DNA from: Leidyana gryllorum EB-2025a | Lineage: Eukaryota > Apicomplexa | NCBI GenBank assembly: GCA_048772705.1 | Contig: JBLWGC010000173.1 | Span: 62,001 to 126,000, forward strand | Direction: 5' to 3' | Length of the DNA: 64,000 nt | Shown here: one piece after another, positions 11,049 through 21,716 of the stretch | How positions within the stretch are numbered: position 1 is the first letter of the stretch | Layout of the letters: each line of letters opens with the position of its first letter | The notes under the pieces: model-generated | Told to the model about the DNA's origin: nothing | What the model saw: only the letters and a program-made list of their open reading frames with translations | The model's database searches: none | Translations under genes and position numbers: made by a program

Positions 11049-12138
11049 ATGAAAGAGCCACAGTATTGGACACAGTGGGTATGTGTGCGCTGGAGAATGA
11101 CATTGTTATTATCGGTTGATAGGTCTCGAGGGAAACTGGTTCGAGGCTCCCTATCGAGAAGATGTGGCAGTTGATCACGGTCCGCTGGGAGGATTAGGGC
11201 ACCGGCTCAACAAAGGATTACCCGCACTTGCTCCTCAGTGTGAGGTTGGTCACGAAGGGCAGCTGCTGTGGCTTAAAAACCCCGACGACCTCATGGACCG
11301 ACCGCTCGTCAATCTCACTTTGGATGCTTTTCACGTCACCATGCTCGCGGAAGGTACATAGTTCACCGGTTGATGTATTACTTCGTCTACAGATTCTCAT
11401 CGAGAGGAGCACAAGTTGTGGCAGCTTCTGATGTAAGTGTTCTACCTTGTGGGCCCATGCGACCGCTTGTACAGGCCTATCCACACTCCACAGAGCCTGC
11501 AAAGATGTAAGACAAGATACAGTGACCTTATACCCGAGCTTCAGGCTTTGAGCTGCGTTTTGCCGAGCCACGGAAGCTGCTATTATGCGGCGCCACTCTA
11601 CAAGATAGAGCGTGAGATGAGTACTTCTAGATTTCAGTTGTTTGCACACCAGGGACTGGATTATGGCATTAAACAAAGCTGTGAGCACATTTCCGAGCAC
11701 ATTAGGTATATTAGAATATTCAGATATACTGCTTGAACAGCGGCCGGCACGAAACCGTATTAAATCTTGCAGAAGGTTCGGAGGTTTCCCTTCCTAAATA
11801 CTCTACGAAGGAGAACAGGTCAGTCTATAACGAAACTAGTTGGGCAACGATAGCTTGCAGATGGAGTGACTCCGTTGCCGAGCAAGAGGAGGAAGCTCGA
11901 CAGAAGGCAGAAGAAGAAGCCGAGGAGATGGCTAAGCTTGAAATAAATCAAGCGGATGAGGAGGAAGAGAAAGAAGGTGGTGTGGCTAACGCCCAGCATA
12001 AAGACCACAGCGAAGATCTTGTTGCCGAGGCGGGCAGCGACCATCACGAAATCAAGATTGAAGGGCTTGAGAAGGGTGAGTCTCAGAAGATTGGTGTCAG
12101 TAGAATTCCTCCGCAGAATCACCGCTCATCATTATTGA
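11049..12138 (+). CDS. Acidic coiled-coil protein, unrecognised
   Basis: A multi-exon gene of about 280 residues. Exon 1 encodes MKEPQYWTQW; a short intron then joins to WFEAPYREDV. Later pieces include LVNLTLDAFHVTMLAE, joined to DSHREEHKLWQLLM, and FQLFAHQGLDYGIKQ. After further 35-45 base introns, the C-terminal third is a highly charged helix (AEQEEEARQKAEEEAEEMAK) ending KEFLRRITAHHY. Splicing was accepted because each GT-AG choice keeps a long coherent frame. The opposite strand carries a competing 160-codon frame at 11218-11700, but it has no compatible neighbours. I do not recognise the family. The stop at 12136-12138 may overlap the last codons of the convergent F-box gene. Confidence 0.55.
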
Positions 12139-15100
12139 TGGCGAGAAGGTCATACATGACCATACGATTATTTGACCCATCATTGCACTTTTGACGCTGG
12201 CGATTTAGCCCAGCTGATAGCTGGGACAGCCAAGGACATTTTGTCAGACGTTGGGCAGAAGTCATAGTAGCATAGTGTTCTGAAGAAAGGATCAGGACCT
12301 CTACCAGTGCATTATGTCTCACCCATCCGTGTCCACTGTTACTGCTCTCCAATCCATATAACACCAAATATCAAAGCGTCGTTTCAAGCTGAAAACGGTT
12401 CTGCGAATGAAGCTGATGCATGACAGCAGATCATCAGCGTAGTATGCTTACCGTCCCAAGGGCGCATTTTCATCAACTGTAACATCCGTATCATGTGGGT
12501 CTTGCTTCAGGATTGGTTTCTGACCCAAAGTAACTATCCATGTGTATCAGTTTAGCTCACCAGTAGGTTTCCTGGGCCTGTCAAGACCCGCCAATTAGAT
12601 CGGCAAAGACTCCACTCGAGATCCGCACCGATCTGGGTGACACTGCCCCATACGGCTAGATATGAAGCGTCAATGACATCGCACAAGTAGATGTGAGGTG
12701 GGACCAAACAGTCTGCCACCCACTCCAGGACTCTCATCTCCGGTTTGAGTTCGGCTTGCGCTGAGCGACAAGAGCTGGGAGTGAGGGAAGACATCCACTC
12801 CTCAAAGTTGTCGAGGGCTGCAAGGTTCATCTGCCGCTGCAAGACCGCCTGCGGGGTTGGCGGGGGCGGAACTGCTGCTACGGTGCCTAGAGGCTTTTCA
12901 CCGCTGTGGGGGAGAGATGAATAATGTGAGTCTGAGGGTCACCACCCACCAGGCGTTGAGGAACGCTTGTGCTGATTCGATTGATGGTCTTGATTTCAAA
13001 ACCGTTGCAGATTCGCTGTGCGGTATATACTCATGGCGCATGATGGGGCTTGATGTGTCCATGGGATGGAGGATAAGGTCATCGTGGACCGAAGGCTGAT
13101 TGAAACGCCAGAAGCGGAGAATTGCATGGCCAAGAAGGGGTGTAGGTGTGCCTTCCTGACGGAGTCGTGGTTGGTTTGGCGGACTATTCTCGTCTTCATA
13201 AATGCTGATGACGAAGAGAGTAGTCGAGCTGAGCAACAATCTCGAGGTATGTGGGTCACCAACCCGCACGACTGCGAGCTGCGCGAAATCGCGGGAAGAG
13301 TCGAATAAGCGGACGGTTCCACTGGTATCCTGATGGACCGAATAGGACACTTTGTGTGCTGATCGTTGATGCTCACCAGACTAACGAGGAAGAAGTGTTT
13401 GGGATCGCTGAGGTTCGGCGTCTGTTTGACCCGCCACACACAAGGACAAACGAGCATCCGATTGGACCCCTTGGCTAAGGAGAGGGGCAAATTCGACAAA
13501 CGTTCCCACTCGGCCGCCACATCGGGGCTGGTGCAGTGCAGAATTCTGGGCTTTGAGGTCCCTTCTTGAAGCCATATTCTCGGGGAGCGGCCTCTGTACC
13601 AGATGACGAGATACTTGGACACCCGATTACAGCTCATCGATTGGGGTCTTCCGTTCGCGCAATTGTAGCATTCCTAAACAGAGTCTTGGGGCAGTGTTGA
13701 AGTGGCACACACACCTGTTTGGGATCGTCTTTGCGAACGCATTGGTAGCCTGCCCATAGGAAATCCAGTTGAGGCTTTCGCAGGTTGCCTTCAAAATCCC
13801 CTGTGAGGAGATCGGCGAGCCAAACATCTGCTCGTCGGTTAGGTGAGTTGGCATCTGGCTGGCCAGTGTTCTGTGGTGGGAATCCAAGAGCATTGGCTAC
13901 CGCTTCAGCATGATCTTGCTGAGGCACCATGGTCAATGAGCCGTGTGCTCTAAGTGTGGACGTTCAACGACTCACCATCCGTACTGCGTGTCGTCTACGC
14001 CTTTCTTCTGTGAGCGTATCAATAAGGTCCACTCTCTGACCGACCAACTCCAGCTCGAGAGGGTTGGGAGCGACGATCATCTCGAGAGCGAGGGTCGTCG
14101 TATCCCAGAGATGTATGTGATCGTTCCAGAGTAGAGCTACTCTCTGATTGCGTATGGAAACCTCAAGGGCGGGATCTGACCCGCGGGGCCAACGCGTGGA
14201 CCCGCTTTGGTCAGTGAGATGTTTGATAAATTTCCCGGATTGTGCGCAGAAGACAAGTAGTTGATGATCAGCAAAGAGGAAGACGTGTTGAAGGGTGAGA
14301 ACGATGACTGAGTCGGTTACAGAGGTGGTTCCCACGCCGTGGGTGATGAGATCATGTTCCCACATGACTTTAGCTGATTTGGTAAGATCCGGGTTGGTGT
14401 CTATCTTGACGCCGATTAAGGTTCGATCGGCTAGCCAGACTAAGATGTCTCCCAAAATACTGAGACAGATAGCCCCTTCCATCTCTGCTCGGGCTACGGG
14501 AGAGAGAGGTGAGGCCTCTTGGAGCGGGAAGGTGTTGCTTACGATTAGCGGGAGGATGTCTGGGAGCGAGAATGTAGGGAAATTTACTGACGACGGGGGT
14601 TCCAGACCCCAGATTCTTGAGGAAGATGGCTACTTTGTCATAAGTGATTTTCCACACAGCGTGGGATCGGAGTGAGTTTGGTTGCGCACCATCATTATTC
14701 GCGTGATCGATACATTGCACATAGGTTTCATAGACAAATCCAAAGCTCTTGAGAACCAACTCCTTCCATATTGGATGATGGCAGACGAGATGATATAGAA
14801 ATCTTGAGGCAGAGGCGAAGCGAACGAGCTCATCAGGAAAGAGGTAGAAACAAACAAGGAATACAACCTCAGGTGGAAGTAGGGAAAGGCTTCCGATATT
14901 ACATACGGAGTCCCGAGCCGGGAAGATGTCCTCTCGACAAGTTGTTGGGGTAGGAGAGTTGGTGGTCAAACAGCAGCTGAGAGGACTGGAAGGATCATCC
15001 AGGAACTCGACAAGAGCGTCCTTGATTCTTGATGGCGAGTGAGCACAAACCGGAGTGCTGATGAGAGCCGGGATTGTGACACATTGGTCTGTTTGGTGGC

Positions 15101-15236
15101 GAGGAGACTTCCTTTCATCACAGTCCGCTGGAGCTGCTAGGATTTGAACCTCGAGAGCCGACGCCGCTCTCTGTCTGCAGCGTTTGTCATTGGTTGTTGA
15201 GGATGCGGTGGGAGATTCCTCGGCTGCGGTGGACAT
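12119..15236 (-). CDS. F-box protein with probable beta-propeller
   Basis: A protein of about 850-900 residues. After a 117-residue Ser/Thr/Pro-rich leader, residues 118-162 form an F-box (LLPPEVVFLVCFYLFPDEL, then RFLYHLV and WKEL), the Skp1-binding element of SCF ubiquitin ligases. Downstream exons (about 14480 to 12370) carry repeated short beta-strand patterns such as ILGDILVWLADRTLIGVKI, VIVLTLQHVFLFADHQLLVF and VALLWNDHIHLWDTTTL, consistent with a WD40-like propeller for substrate recognition; the repeats are degenerate. Several short introns separate the exons, and those between 12368 and 12560 are not fully resolved. The 3' end may extend to the TGA at 12119, overlapping the convergent gene by 20 bases. 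The start codon at 15236 lies 12 bases after the stop of the upstream same-strand gene. Confidence 0.68.
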
Positions 15237-15248
15237 TGAAGCCGTTTT

Positions 15249-16295
15249 TTAGTTGGTCACTCTTAGTAGCGAAGGGACTATCTGTCGAAGGAGCTCAGTG
15301 AGCACTGAATAATCCTCCTATACAACAAAGTCGCTCATTGAACAGAGAAGATGTCTACTCAAGCACTCACCCATGTGTTGATTACCAGTATGTTACAGGG
15401 ATCCCAGCCTTCACTGTCTTCCAACCGCTGCATCTCCAAAGGATCATTAGCCTCACGTTCCGAATAGCATGAGTCGTCCTCCGAAGTCTGCGGTTGGCAC
15501 AACATGAGGAGGCCGATTTTAGATCGTGGAATCCTGCAGAAACGCGTGTGCGATCAGGCGTTTCGTCAGTCACGCTTACCCGATACCGATGAGATTATTA
15601 ATAATGGTTTCACGTTCCTTTGTCTTGCAGTTCGGTGATGTAAAAACCACTCGAGGTCCCTCGACAAATCCAACAGAGTATTTAAACTGCTGTATCAAGG
15701 AAAGGGCAGCAAACATTGAGTCTGCCTTTGAGTACTTGGTGTATTCAACCAATAGTTGAGCTAATCGTAAGCGCCCCACATTACGTCGTCCCATGAGCAC
15801 TAGAAAGTGAGATCGCAATATAAATTCAAGTAGGTACGGCCTCGTATAACTAAGAATTCGTGACGATACAGTCCCCGGACTCGCCAAACCGAACTTGGAT
15901 ATAGGCGACCAGGAAGAAGCGTCACCGGTATTCTCCTCCATTGCACTTTCATTTTCGTGCGCCTTTGTTACGATGTGAGGCTTATTCGTCTTCCTGCTAG
16001 GTCCTCCGGCGTGCTTTACACCCAGTGGAGGCAGTGGCATGCCCCCTATCTTTCGACGCACGGCGCCTTGACTGCATCGTCGTGGAGGATCCGGATTCGA
16101 GCTACGGCGTCGCAATGCTAAAGGCCCTTTACCAAGTAGAGGAGCTACTAGAGGGGGTTGGGTGTGCGTTGTCACGATCTCATGTGGCTCCCACAAATCC
16201 TCCTTCATCACCTTGGGCAACATTTCTTCATCTCGCACCACTGTGCCCCAGCCGTCACTTTCACTACCCGAGGAGGCGTCCTTGTCGATCATCAT
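15249..16295 (-). CDS. Unrecognised protein, about 310 residues
   Basis: Three exons: a long first one (about 16295-15580), a short middle one rich in Ser/Glu (CYSEREANDPLEMQRLEDSE), and a last one after the intron at about 15311-15372 encoding EDYSVLTELLRQIVPSLLRV. The first 120 residues are low complexity (Ser, Pro, charged). A compact region then starts at SYTRPYLLEFILRSHFLVLM and continues with LAQLLVEYTKYSKADSMFAA, FKYSVGFVEGPRVVFTSP and later DPCNILVINTW, an alternating helix/strand pattern. I do not recognise a family. It diverges from DUS3 across 64 bases. Its TAA is 12 bases upstream of the F-box start codon on the same strand, which suggests co-transcription or trans-splicing. Confidence 0.6.
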
Positions 16296-16359
16296 TGAAT
16301 AAATCCTGTGTTCGCTGTACAGATGCCAAGTAGCCTAGTCGGTTTTTTTGGGAAGCTCC

Positions 16360-18309
16360 ATGTTGGTATCCGTACCACCCGACTTCAATAACGAGTTATA
16401 CGTCAACCTCTGCCTTGAGAGGAACGATTGCCCCATCAAAGCTGCCCACATCTGCTTTTCAGATTCTTATCGTCCCTATCGCGAAGCTGCCGGGTTGCCA
16501 CCTCTGCCCCCCCGTGAGAAAGCTGAAGATGAAGAACGAAGTCGAGGTCAGAACAAGAAACGAAAGCTAAATGCGGCATTGGCGTCGCGCTCTAAGCAAC
16601 AAGCTATATGCCCCGCATTGGCGGCGACTGGAAAGTGCATCGGAGGCGATCGATGCAAACGTTTGCACACACTTGAAAGTAGATTGAAAGAACTGAAGGC
16701 CGCAGTCGAAAATCACGTAAGGCTGGCTGACAGCAGTGTTAAGCTTATTGTTTGTGCCTTCAGGAACCTCCCAGCGTTGTTCAATGCGCATTCGGTGAGG
16801 TTTGCCCGATATGGGATGCCAAAGGTCTTTGCCCGAGTGGGGTGAATTGCTGCTTCAATGCGCTGAAACATTTGGATCAGGAGGGTAGAAATATCACTAA
16901 AGATGGTCAACTGGTCACGTCTGAACTTGTCGACGAGGCAGCCAGCGATGTGACAAATCACCCGCGACAGATTCTGGCAACGATAAAAAAAGTCGCTGCC
17001 AATAGACCCAAAAGGGGCGACTGGAAGAAGTCTGCGGGAGTTAAGAGTGGCTATTCCAGTGACAATCTGCTTGCGGATGACGTGGACAAGGAGAATGTTG
17101 CCACTGGCTCTGAGCCCGTGGGGCCTGTGGTGGATGATCGGGACATACGATGCTCGGTGGAGGAGAAGCGGGCGAAGCTGAAGGGATTGTTGGCGGGCAA
17201 AACGATTCTGGCCCCTCTGACGACAGTTGGCAACCTCCCCTTCCGGCGACTGTGCTTGAAACAAGGTGTTGATGTGACCATGTCTGAGATGGTACTGACC
17301 ACAGCCTTCTTGCAAGGGAAACAAAGTGACATTGCTCTGGCCAAGAGACACAAGGACGAGAAGATATTCGGTCTCCAATTGGCAGGAGGGTATCCTGACA
17401 CAATGATTCAGTAAGTTTTGAGCCTACGTGAGGTTATTAATTGACCCTTGTCATCGCAGAGCCGCTCAGGTTGTGGAGGAGTGTATCGACTGTGACTGGG
17501 TGGACATCAACATGGGTTGTCCCTTGGATGGGTTACACAACAAGGGGGCTGGATGTATGTTGATGACTCATGAAGGTCGTCTACAGCCTATGATCGAGGG
17601 GATGACGAGTGTTCTGAGTCAGAAGCCGCTGAGTGTGAAGTGTCGTATGGGGTATACCTCGAAGACCGACGGTGTGATTCATGAGTTACTGCCGAAAATG
17701 ACAGAGTGGGGGGCCAGCGGATACACACTTCACGGACGGACAGCAAAGATGCGATACCTAAAGACTGCGAATTGGGATTACATTGGCGAATGTCGACAGG
17801 TGGTTCCGAGAGACATTGCTTTTGTGGGCAATGGAGATCTGTTTGACCCGAAAGGCATTGCTCGCGTGTGGGAAGAAAGTTCAGTGGATGCTGTGATGGT
17901 GGGCCGAGGAGCTTTGATAAAGCCGTGGCTCTTCCAGGAGATCAAGAAGGGAGAGTTGATGGATGTGAGTGCCACGGAACGATGGGAAATGCTGAAAGAC
18001 TTTTGTCGATTTGGCATGGAGCATTGGGGCTGCGACGCCAAAGGTATCGAAACGACTCGACGGTTTCTGTTGGAGCATTTGTCATTCACCTGTCGCTACG
18101 TTCCAGTTGGATTGTTGGAGCGTTTGCCGCAGATGCTGAATTGGAGGCCGCCTCCGTTTGTGGGGAGGAACGATTTGGAAACACTGTTGGGACAGGGTGA
18201 CGTCCAAAGCTGGGTGACAATTAGCGAGCGACTTTTGGGAAGTGTGCCGGAAGGGTTCACTTTCCTTCCGAAACACAAGAGTAATTCATATCCGTCAAAT
18301 GACGCATGA
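16360..18309 (+). CDS. DUS3: tRNA-dihydrouridine(47) synthase, DUS3 type
   Basis: An FMN enzyme that reduces a uridine in the variable-loop region of tRNA to dihydrouridine (U47 in the DUS3 family). It has the DUS3 hallmark of two CCCH zinc fingers before the catalytic barrel: one around CPALAATGKCIGGDRCKRLH and a second around FGEVCPIWDAKGLC. The TIM barrel follows, with LAPLTTVGNLPFRRLC, FGLQLAGGYPD, DINMGCPLD and the catalytic-cysteine loop NKGAGC. It continues with VKCRMGY, LHGRTAKMRY, FVGNGDLFD and VMVGRGALIKPWLFQE. Two introns were placed, 16717-16763 (47 bases) and about 17414-17459; both restore family sequence. The start at 16360 is the first ATG in frame, 10 bases after a T7 run. 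It looks complete and active. Confidence 0.95.
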
Positions 18310-18472
18310 TTGAAATCGAGAGTTCGCGCTTTCTGCGTATGAAGGGGGAAACTTTATACAGCTCCCTGTCTTGTTATGGGCTTAACGGAATTACACCAGA
18401 TAAATCATTCACCAATCAATCAATCAGTCGCTTAGTGGATCATTCGAGCTATCTCTTATTAACATTGAAACT
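18310..18472. other. Convergent 3' region, DUS3 / LPMO-like
   Basis: A 163-base noncoding interval between two convergent stop codons. It is AT-rich around 18395-18475, with repeats of CAATCAAT type. No coding potential was seen; presumably it holds both polyadenylation sites. Confidence 0.5.
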
Positions 18473-19630
18473 TCACTGTTTACGGCAAACGTTACTCCAG
18501 AAAGTGGCAACGCAGGTGGTCAGATCACAGATACTGAGTGCCCGACACCAAGCATTCGGTGTTACTTCGCCAGCGAATATCACCTCACAGTTATCACGGC
18601 AGAAGTCATCGAAGCCACCAAACGAAGTTAACGCTGACCGACATTCAGCTACTGTACCCACAATGGGACCACCAGGGACACAAGTGGCCGATGCGGGTTG
18701 AGTAGTGGTAGTCATTTCACCACCCGCTCCAGCCGACCTGGTCGTGGTGGTTGTCGTTGTGGTAGTGGTCGTAGTCGTAGAAGCTGGTTTCGCTGTACTC
18801 GCGCCCGGTGCCGCAGTGGGAAGCACAGTGTTCACATCTTCGGAGGTAGTGGTGTGTGAGTACTTGGAAACTACCGTTCCTGGAGTCCCCGCGTGAATTG
18901 CCACATCAGCACAGTTGGTGAAGCGCTCGCCACCGCACGAAGCGTTGGGGCAGTCGGTTCCACAGGATGCGAGGTGTGATGTGGCGATTTTACAGCCACT
19001 GACTCCGTTGAGGGTGAAGGTAAAGCCCGAAATACGCGAATCGAGGGTACCAGTAGAGCTATAGGGTGAGGGACTGCAGGAGTTTCCGGTCTCCCAGCGG
19101 TATCGAAGCACAGCATGAGACGACACAGCATCTGCCGGGATGAGGAAACGAGCAGTCATCGGGTTGGCCTCGGTCGCTTTGGTCACACAGCTGTTGTCCG
19201 GGAGGAAGTAGAGATACGGCACCTCGGGCAAGTATGGCGAGTAGAGAGTGTCTGTAGGATCGCGATTCAAACGCACGAAGCAGTCCTCAGTCAGTGTAGA
19301 GCCCGGGTTCGTGCAGAGCTCCATAACGAACACTCCCAGGTGCCCGACAGTGAACCACAAACTGACTTCCACCACCCCATCGGCGATGAGGACGGGGCGT
19401 TGGAGCTGGAAGTACGATCCGTAGGTAACGCTGGGCTCAGTGGTCGTCGTCCACTGACTGTTCTTCCCATCTCCACACACACCAGCGCCGTTGGCGCAGT
19501 GCGGGCAGTAGTGGGTGTAAAGCACATTTCGCGGGGTCGGGAATTGCATACCTCCGTGAGCCTCCACATTCTCCAATTCAAAGAGACTGGACTGGAGGAG
19601 ACCGAAGAGAAAGACATTGGCAAACTTCAT
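18473..19630 (-). CDS. Secreted lytic polysaccharide monooxygenase-like protein (AA15-like) with Thr linker and Cys-rich tail
   Basis: An intronless 385-residue secreted protein. A signal peptide is followed by VEA/HGG, so cleavage after Ala24 would expose an N-terminal histidine, the first ligand of the LPMO copper histidine brace. HCANGAGVCGDG and a second histidine in SSHAVLRYRWETGNSC match the chitin/cellulose-active AA15 pattern, as do the paired cysteines and FTNCADVAIHAG near residue 240. The catalytic domain ends near residue 250. A threonine-only linker then leads to a C-terminal domain of about 65 residues with eight cysteines (CVPGG ... CDLTTCV ... VCRKQ) that I do not recognise; it may bind carbohydrate. 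Oxidative cleavage of chitin or cellulose is inferred; the substrate is unknown. The single-exon structure contrasts with its intron-rich neighbours. Confidence 0.8.
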   Translation of the reverse strand: MKFANVFLFGLLQSSLFELENVEAHGGMQFPTPRNVLYTHYCPHCANGAGVCGDGKNSQWTTTTEPSVTYGSYFQLQRPVLIADGVVEVSLWFTVGHLGVFVMELCTNPGSTLTEDCFVRLNRDPTDTLYSPYLPEVPYLYFLPDNSCVTKATEANPMTARFLIPADAVSSHAVLRYRWETGNSCSPSPYSSTGTLDSRISGFTFTLNGVSGCKIATSHLASCGTDCPNASCGGERFTNCADVAIHAGTPGTVVSKYSHTTTSEDVNTVLPTAAPGASTAKPASTTTTTTTTTTTTTRSAGAGGEMTTTTQPASATCVPGGPIVGTVAECRSALTSFGGFDDFCRDNCEVIFAGEVTPNAWCRALSICDLTTCVATFWSNVCRKQ

Positions 19631-19810
19631 TGTACTTCAAATGCTTCTAGAAGTGATTACCAGAGAGAGAGAAGGGGAGAAGACGAGTGCGATCTACTTT
19701 TGAACTGAACAGCCTATATATCGGAGACGCCGTCTCCTCTTCTTGATGCGACTCTCTTGACGTCTCCTCAAGTTTCCCCGAACCGTTCGCTCGTTCCCAT
19801 AAACAACATA
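19631..19810. other. Interval between LPMO-like and IMPACT genes
   Basis: A 180-base interval between two minus-strand genes. It contains a TATATA element (about 19713-19718) roughly 85 bases upstream of the LPMO-like ATG and pyrimidine-rich stretches. It likely carries the LPMO promoter and the IMPACT 3' end. Confidence 0.45.
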
Positions 19811-20956
19811 TCACTTCTTCTTCTTCCCTTTCTTTCCCCCTTTGTTCGCGGAATCTCTCTCTATCGAGCAGTGCTCTTCTATAATTTCTCGAGTTATTGA
19901 GTTGATGTGACGGAATCTATCCGGACCTGCGGAAGGGTAAAAGAGAGGGGAAGTGTCGAAAAGAGACTCTTTGGCTTTGGATTAATTACCTAATTTGATT
20001 CCACCGTACCACCGAGTCACCACAACGCACACATCCACCACCCCCAGAGTGTCAATCAGCCATTGCATATTAGAACCTGCGCCCGTCTCGCCATCTGAAT
20101 CGTGGTCCTGATGGATTAGATAAGTGTTCTCATCAGTGGGATCCATCTGAACATTGATTTTGGGCATCTGACGAGTAAAGTACGGCACGATGAGGGGGAA
20201 GGGGAAGAAGCCTCACAATACCTTCAGTCGGTACGCAACCATATTGTGCGCCGCCCGAGCGATTTTGTTATATGACAGGAGAGTACTGACAACACTTCTG
20301 ACATCCGCTAGCGACCGAACCACCGCAAAGTGCCCCTGAAACACACTCTTGCGATCAACCAGACATCGTCCATGGTGTATTTGAATCCGTCCGTCATGAG
20401 TCATCGTAGAGCTGTGCTCGCGAATGTGGTCGTCCGACGGGCCGGTTGCCGCGAGGGAGGCGTCGTTGGGTGATGTGGGCGACTTGGGAGAGTTTGCTGC
20501 ATTTTGTGCGGAGGCAAAGTCATCGGTGACTTTATCCTTTGCGGAAAGCCGCGTGACCAGTTGGCTGATCTCCTGCTGGAGCTTTTCCACACTGATGTTT
20601 TCGAGAATGTAGAGTATGCAATCGGACATGGCTTCTGTTCCAGCGCTCCAAGATGTCTCGACCGCCAGCCGACCGAGGAGCTCCTGCTCTGTGGATGCCA
20701 GCCACCAGGCCAGCACCTCTATGTGAGGCGGGTCAGTGTCTGGGTAGCCTTTAGGAATGAAAAATGAGACTTGGAATGTCCGCTTCAATGTGCCATCGCG
20801 CTCCAACAGCTCCAATTCTTTGCCCGTTAAGGACAGGTTGAGTGGTTCCAAGCCACTCACATGCACAACTCCGGAGCTCAGGTCGAGTTTGAGAGCTTCT
20901 TCCCCATAAATGGCCCCTATGACTTCCAGTTCATCTCGAAGTCTCTGATTAACCAT
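19811..20956 (-). CDS. IMPACT/YIH1-family protein (RWD plus UPF0029)
   Basis: A regulator that in yeast and mammals binds GCN1 and restrains GCN2 activation in the amino-acid starvation response. Exon 1 has an RWD domain (LRDELEVIGAIYGEEAL; FFIPKGYPDTDPPHIEVL), a Ser/Asp linker and the first half of the UPF0029 domain (HHGRCLVDRKSVFQGHFAVV). A 57-base intron joins to MPKINVQMDPTDENTYL and TRWYGGIKLG. A second intron (about 19928-19990) joins to PDRFRHINSITREIIEE, which completes the family pattern. The tail is Lys/Gly-rich and ends at TGA 19811-19813; without this last exon the protein would look truncated. Total length is about 355 residues. The start codon is 11 bases from the divergent start of the CCHC gene. 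Confidence 0.92.
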
Positions 20957-20967
20957 TTTTTAGCGCA

Positions 20968-21708
20968 ATGAAGGCCCAAGTGAATCTCCCTCATGGAGCT
21001 GAAATACTACTCCCAATCGGGATTACATCCGAGGAGTTCCAGGTCGTTCTCAATTTCCTATCACAATCTGTGGCTTTACAAGTCGAGCATAAACTTCTTA
21101 GACCGCCTGCACCCGTCGGCGAATCGAGTGTCCACACTAAAGGTCGCCACTACTCGCCAACTATAATACATCGGACATCTAATGGTAATGCCTACGGTAA
21201 GACGGCGGGTCCCACCCGCACCCCCAGTCCACAAGACAAACATTCCGTCTATGGTGCCCCTGCGCGATCGCAGCACTCTCCACCCTCAGGACCATCTCGT
21301 GGTGGAGATAGATTTCAACGACCCATGCGAGACAGGCCTCCGACTGGTACTTTCAATCGTCGCTGTTTCGACTGTCAAGAAACTGGTCATGTCTCCTCCC
21401 AGTGCCCCCGGCGTAGGATGCATATCGAATCTGATCATAAGAGGTTCCGGCCCTACAACTCTGGCGGATCCTCTCCACCGCGAGCCCAAGGACCCAAAAG
21501 TGCATTTGGGAGTGGTTTCCGGCTAGAAGAAGACCCACCATCGCCAGTGAACGAAAAAACGGCACCATCAGCCCCTGAAGAACCCGCTGCCACAGCCCAG
21601 ACAAGAGACGGATCAGCTGCCGAAGAGATAGACCTCATGTTTCCATGTGCCCGAATAAAGCTTGAGGAAGCCGTCATCAATATCGACGAGGACGACGATA
21701 AGAACTAG
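20968..21708 (+). CDS. CCHC zinc-knuckle protein
   Basis: An intronless 246-residue protein with one retroviral-type zinc knuckle, CFDCQETGHVSSQC (CX2CX4HX4C), near residues 132-145. It is flanked by Arg/Gly/Pro-rich sequence typical of single-stranded nucleic acid binding proteins. The N-terminal 40 residues are hydrophobic and may fold (EEFQVVLNFLSQSVALQVEH). The C-terminus is acidic with a possible SUMO-like motif (IKLEE). No protease or reverse transcriptase is adjacent, so this is a cellular zinc-knuckle protein rather than a retroelement. The start at 20968 leaves only 11 bases to the divergent IMPACT start; a downstream start is possible but would delete the folded N-terminus. Its stop is 8 bases from the convergent acyltransferase stop. 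Confidence 0.78.
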   Translation: MKAQVNLPHGAEILLPIGITSEEFQVVLNFLSQSVALQVEHKLLRPPAPVGESSVHTKGRHYSPTIIHRTSNGNAYGKTAGPTRTPSPQDKHSVYGAPARSQHSPPSGPSRGGDRFQRPMRDRPPTGTFNRRCFDCQETGHVSSQCPRRRMHIESDHKRFRPYNSGGSSPPRAQGPKSAFGSGFRLEEDPPSPVNEKTAPSAPEEPAATAQTRDGSAAEEIDLMFPCARIKLEEAVINIDEDDDKN

Positions 21709-21716
21709 TAATCCCG

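Noticed and set aside
11218-11700. 160-codon minus-strand frame opposite the coiled-coil gene
   Set aside because: The plus strand splices into a longer coherent gene with an acidic coiled coil, and the minus frame has no exons or start context of its own.
20968-21708. Retroelement Gag because of the CCHC knuckle
   Set aside because: There is no protease, reverse transcriptase, integrase or LTR nearby, and the protein is short with a cellular RG/acidic layout.
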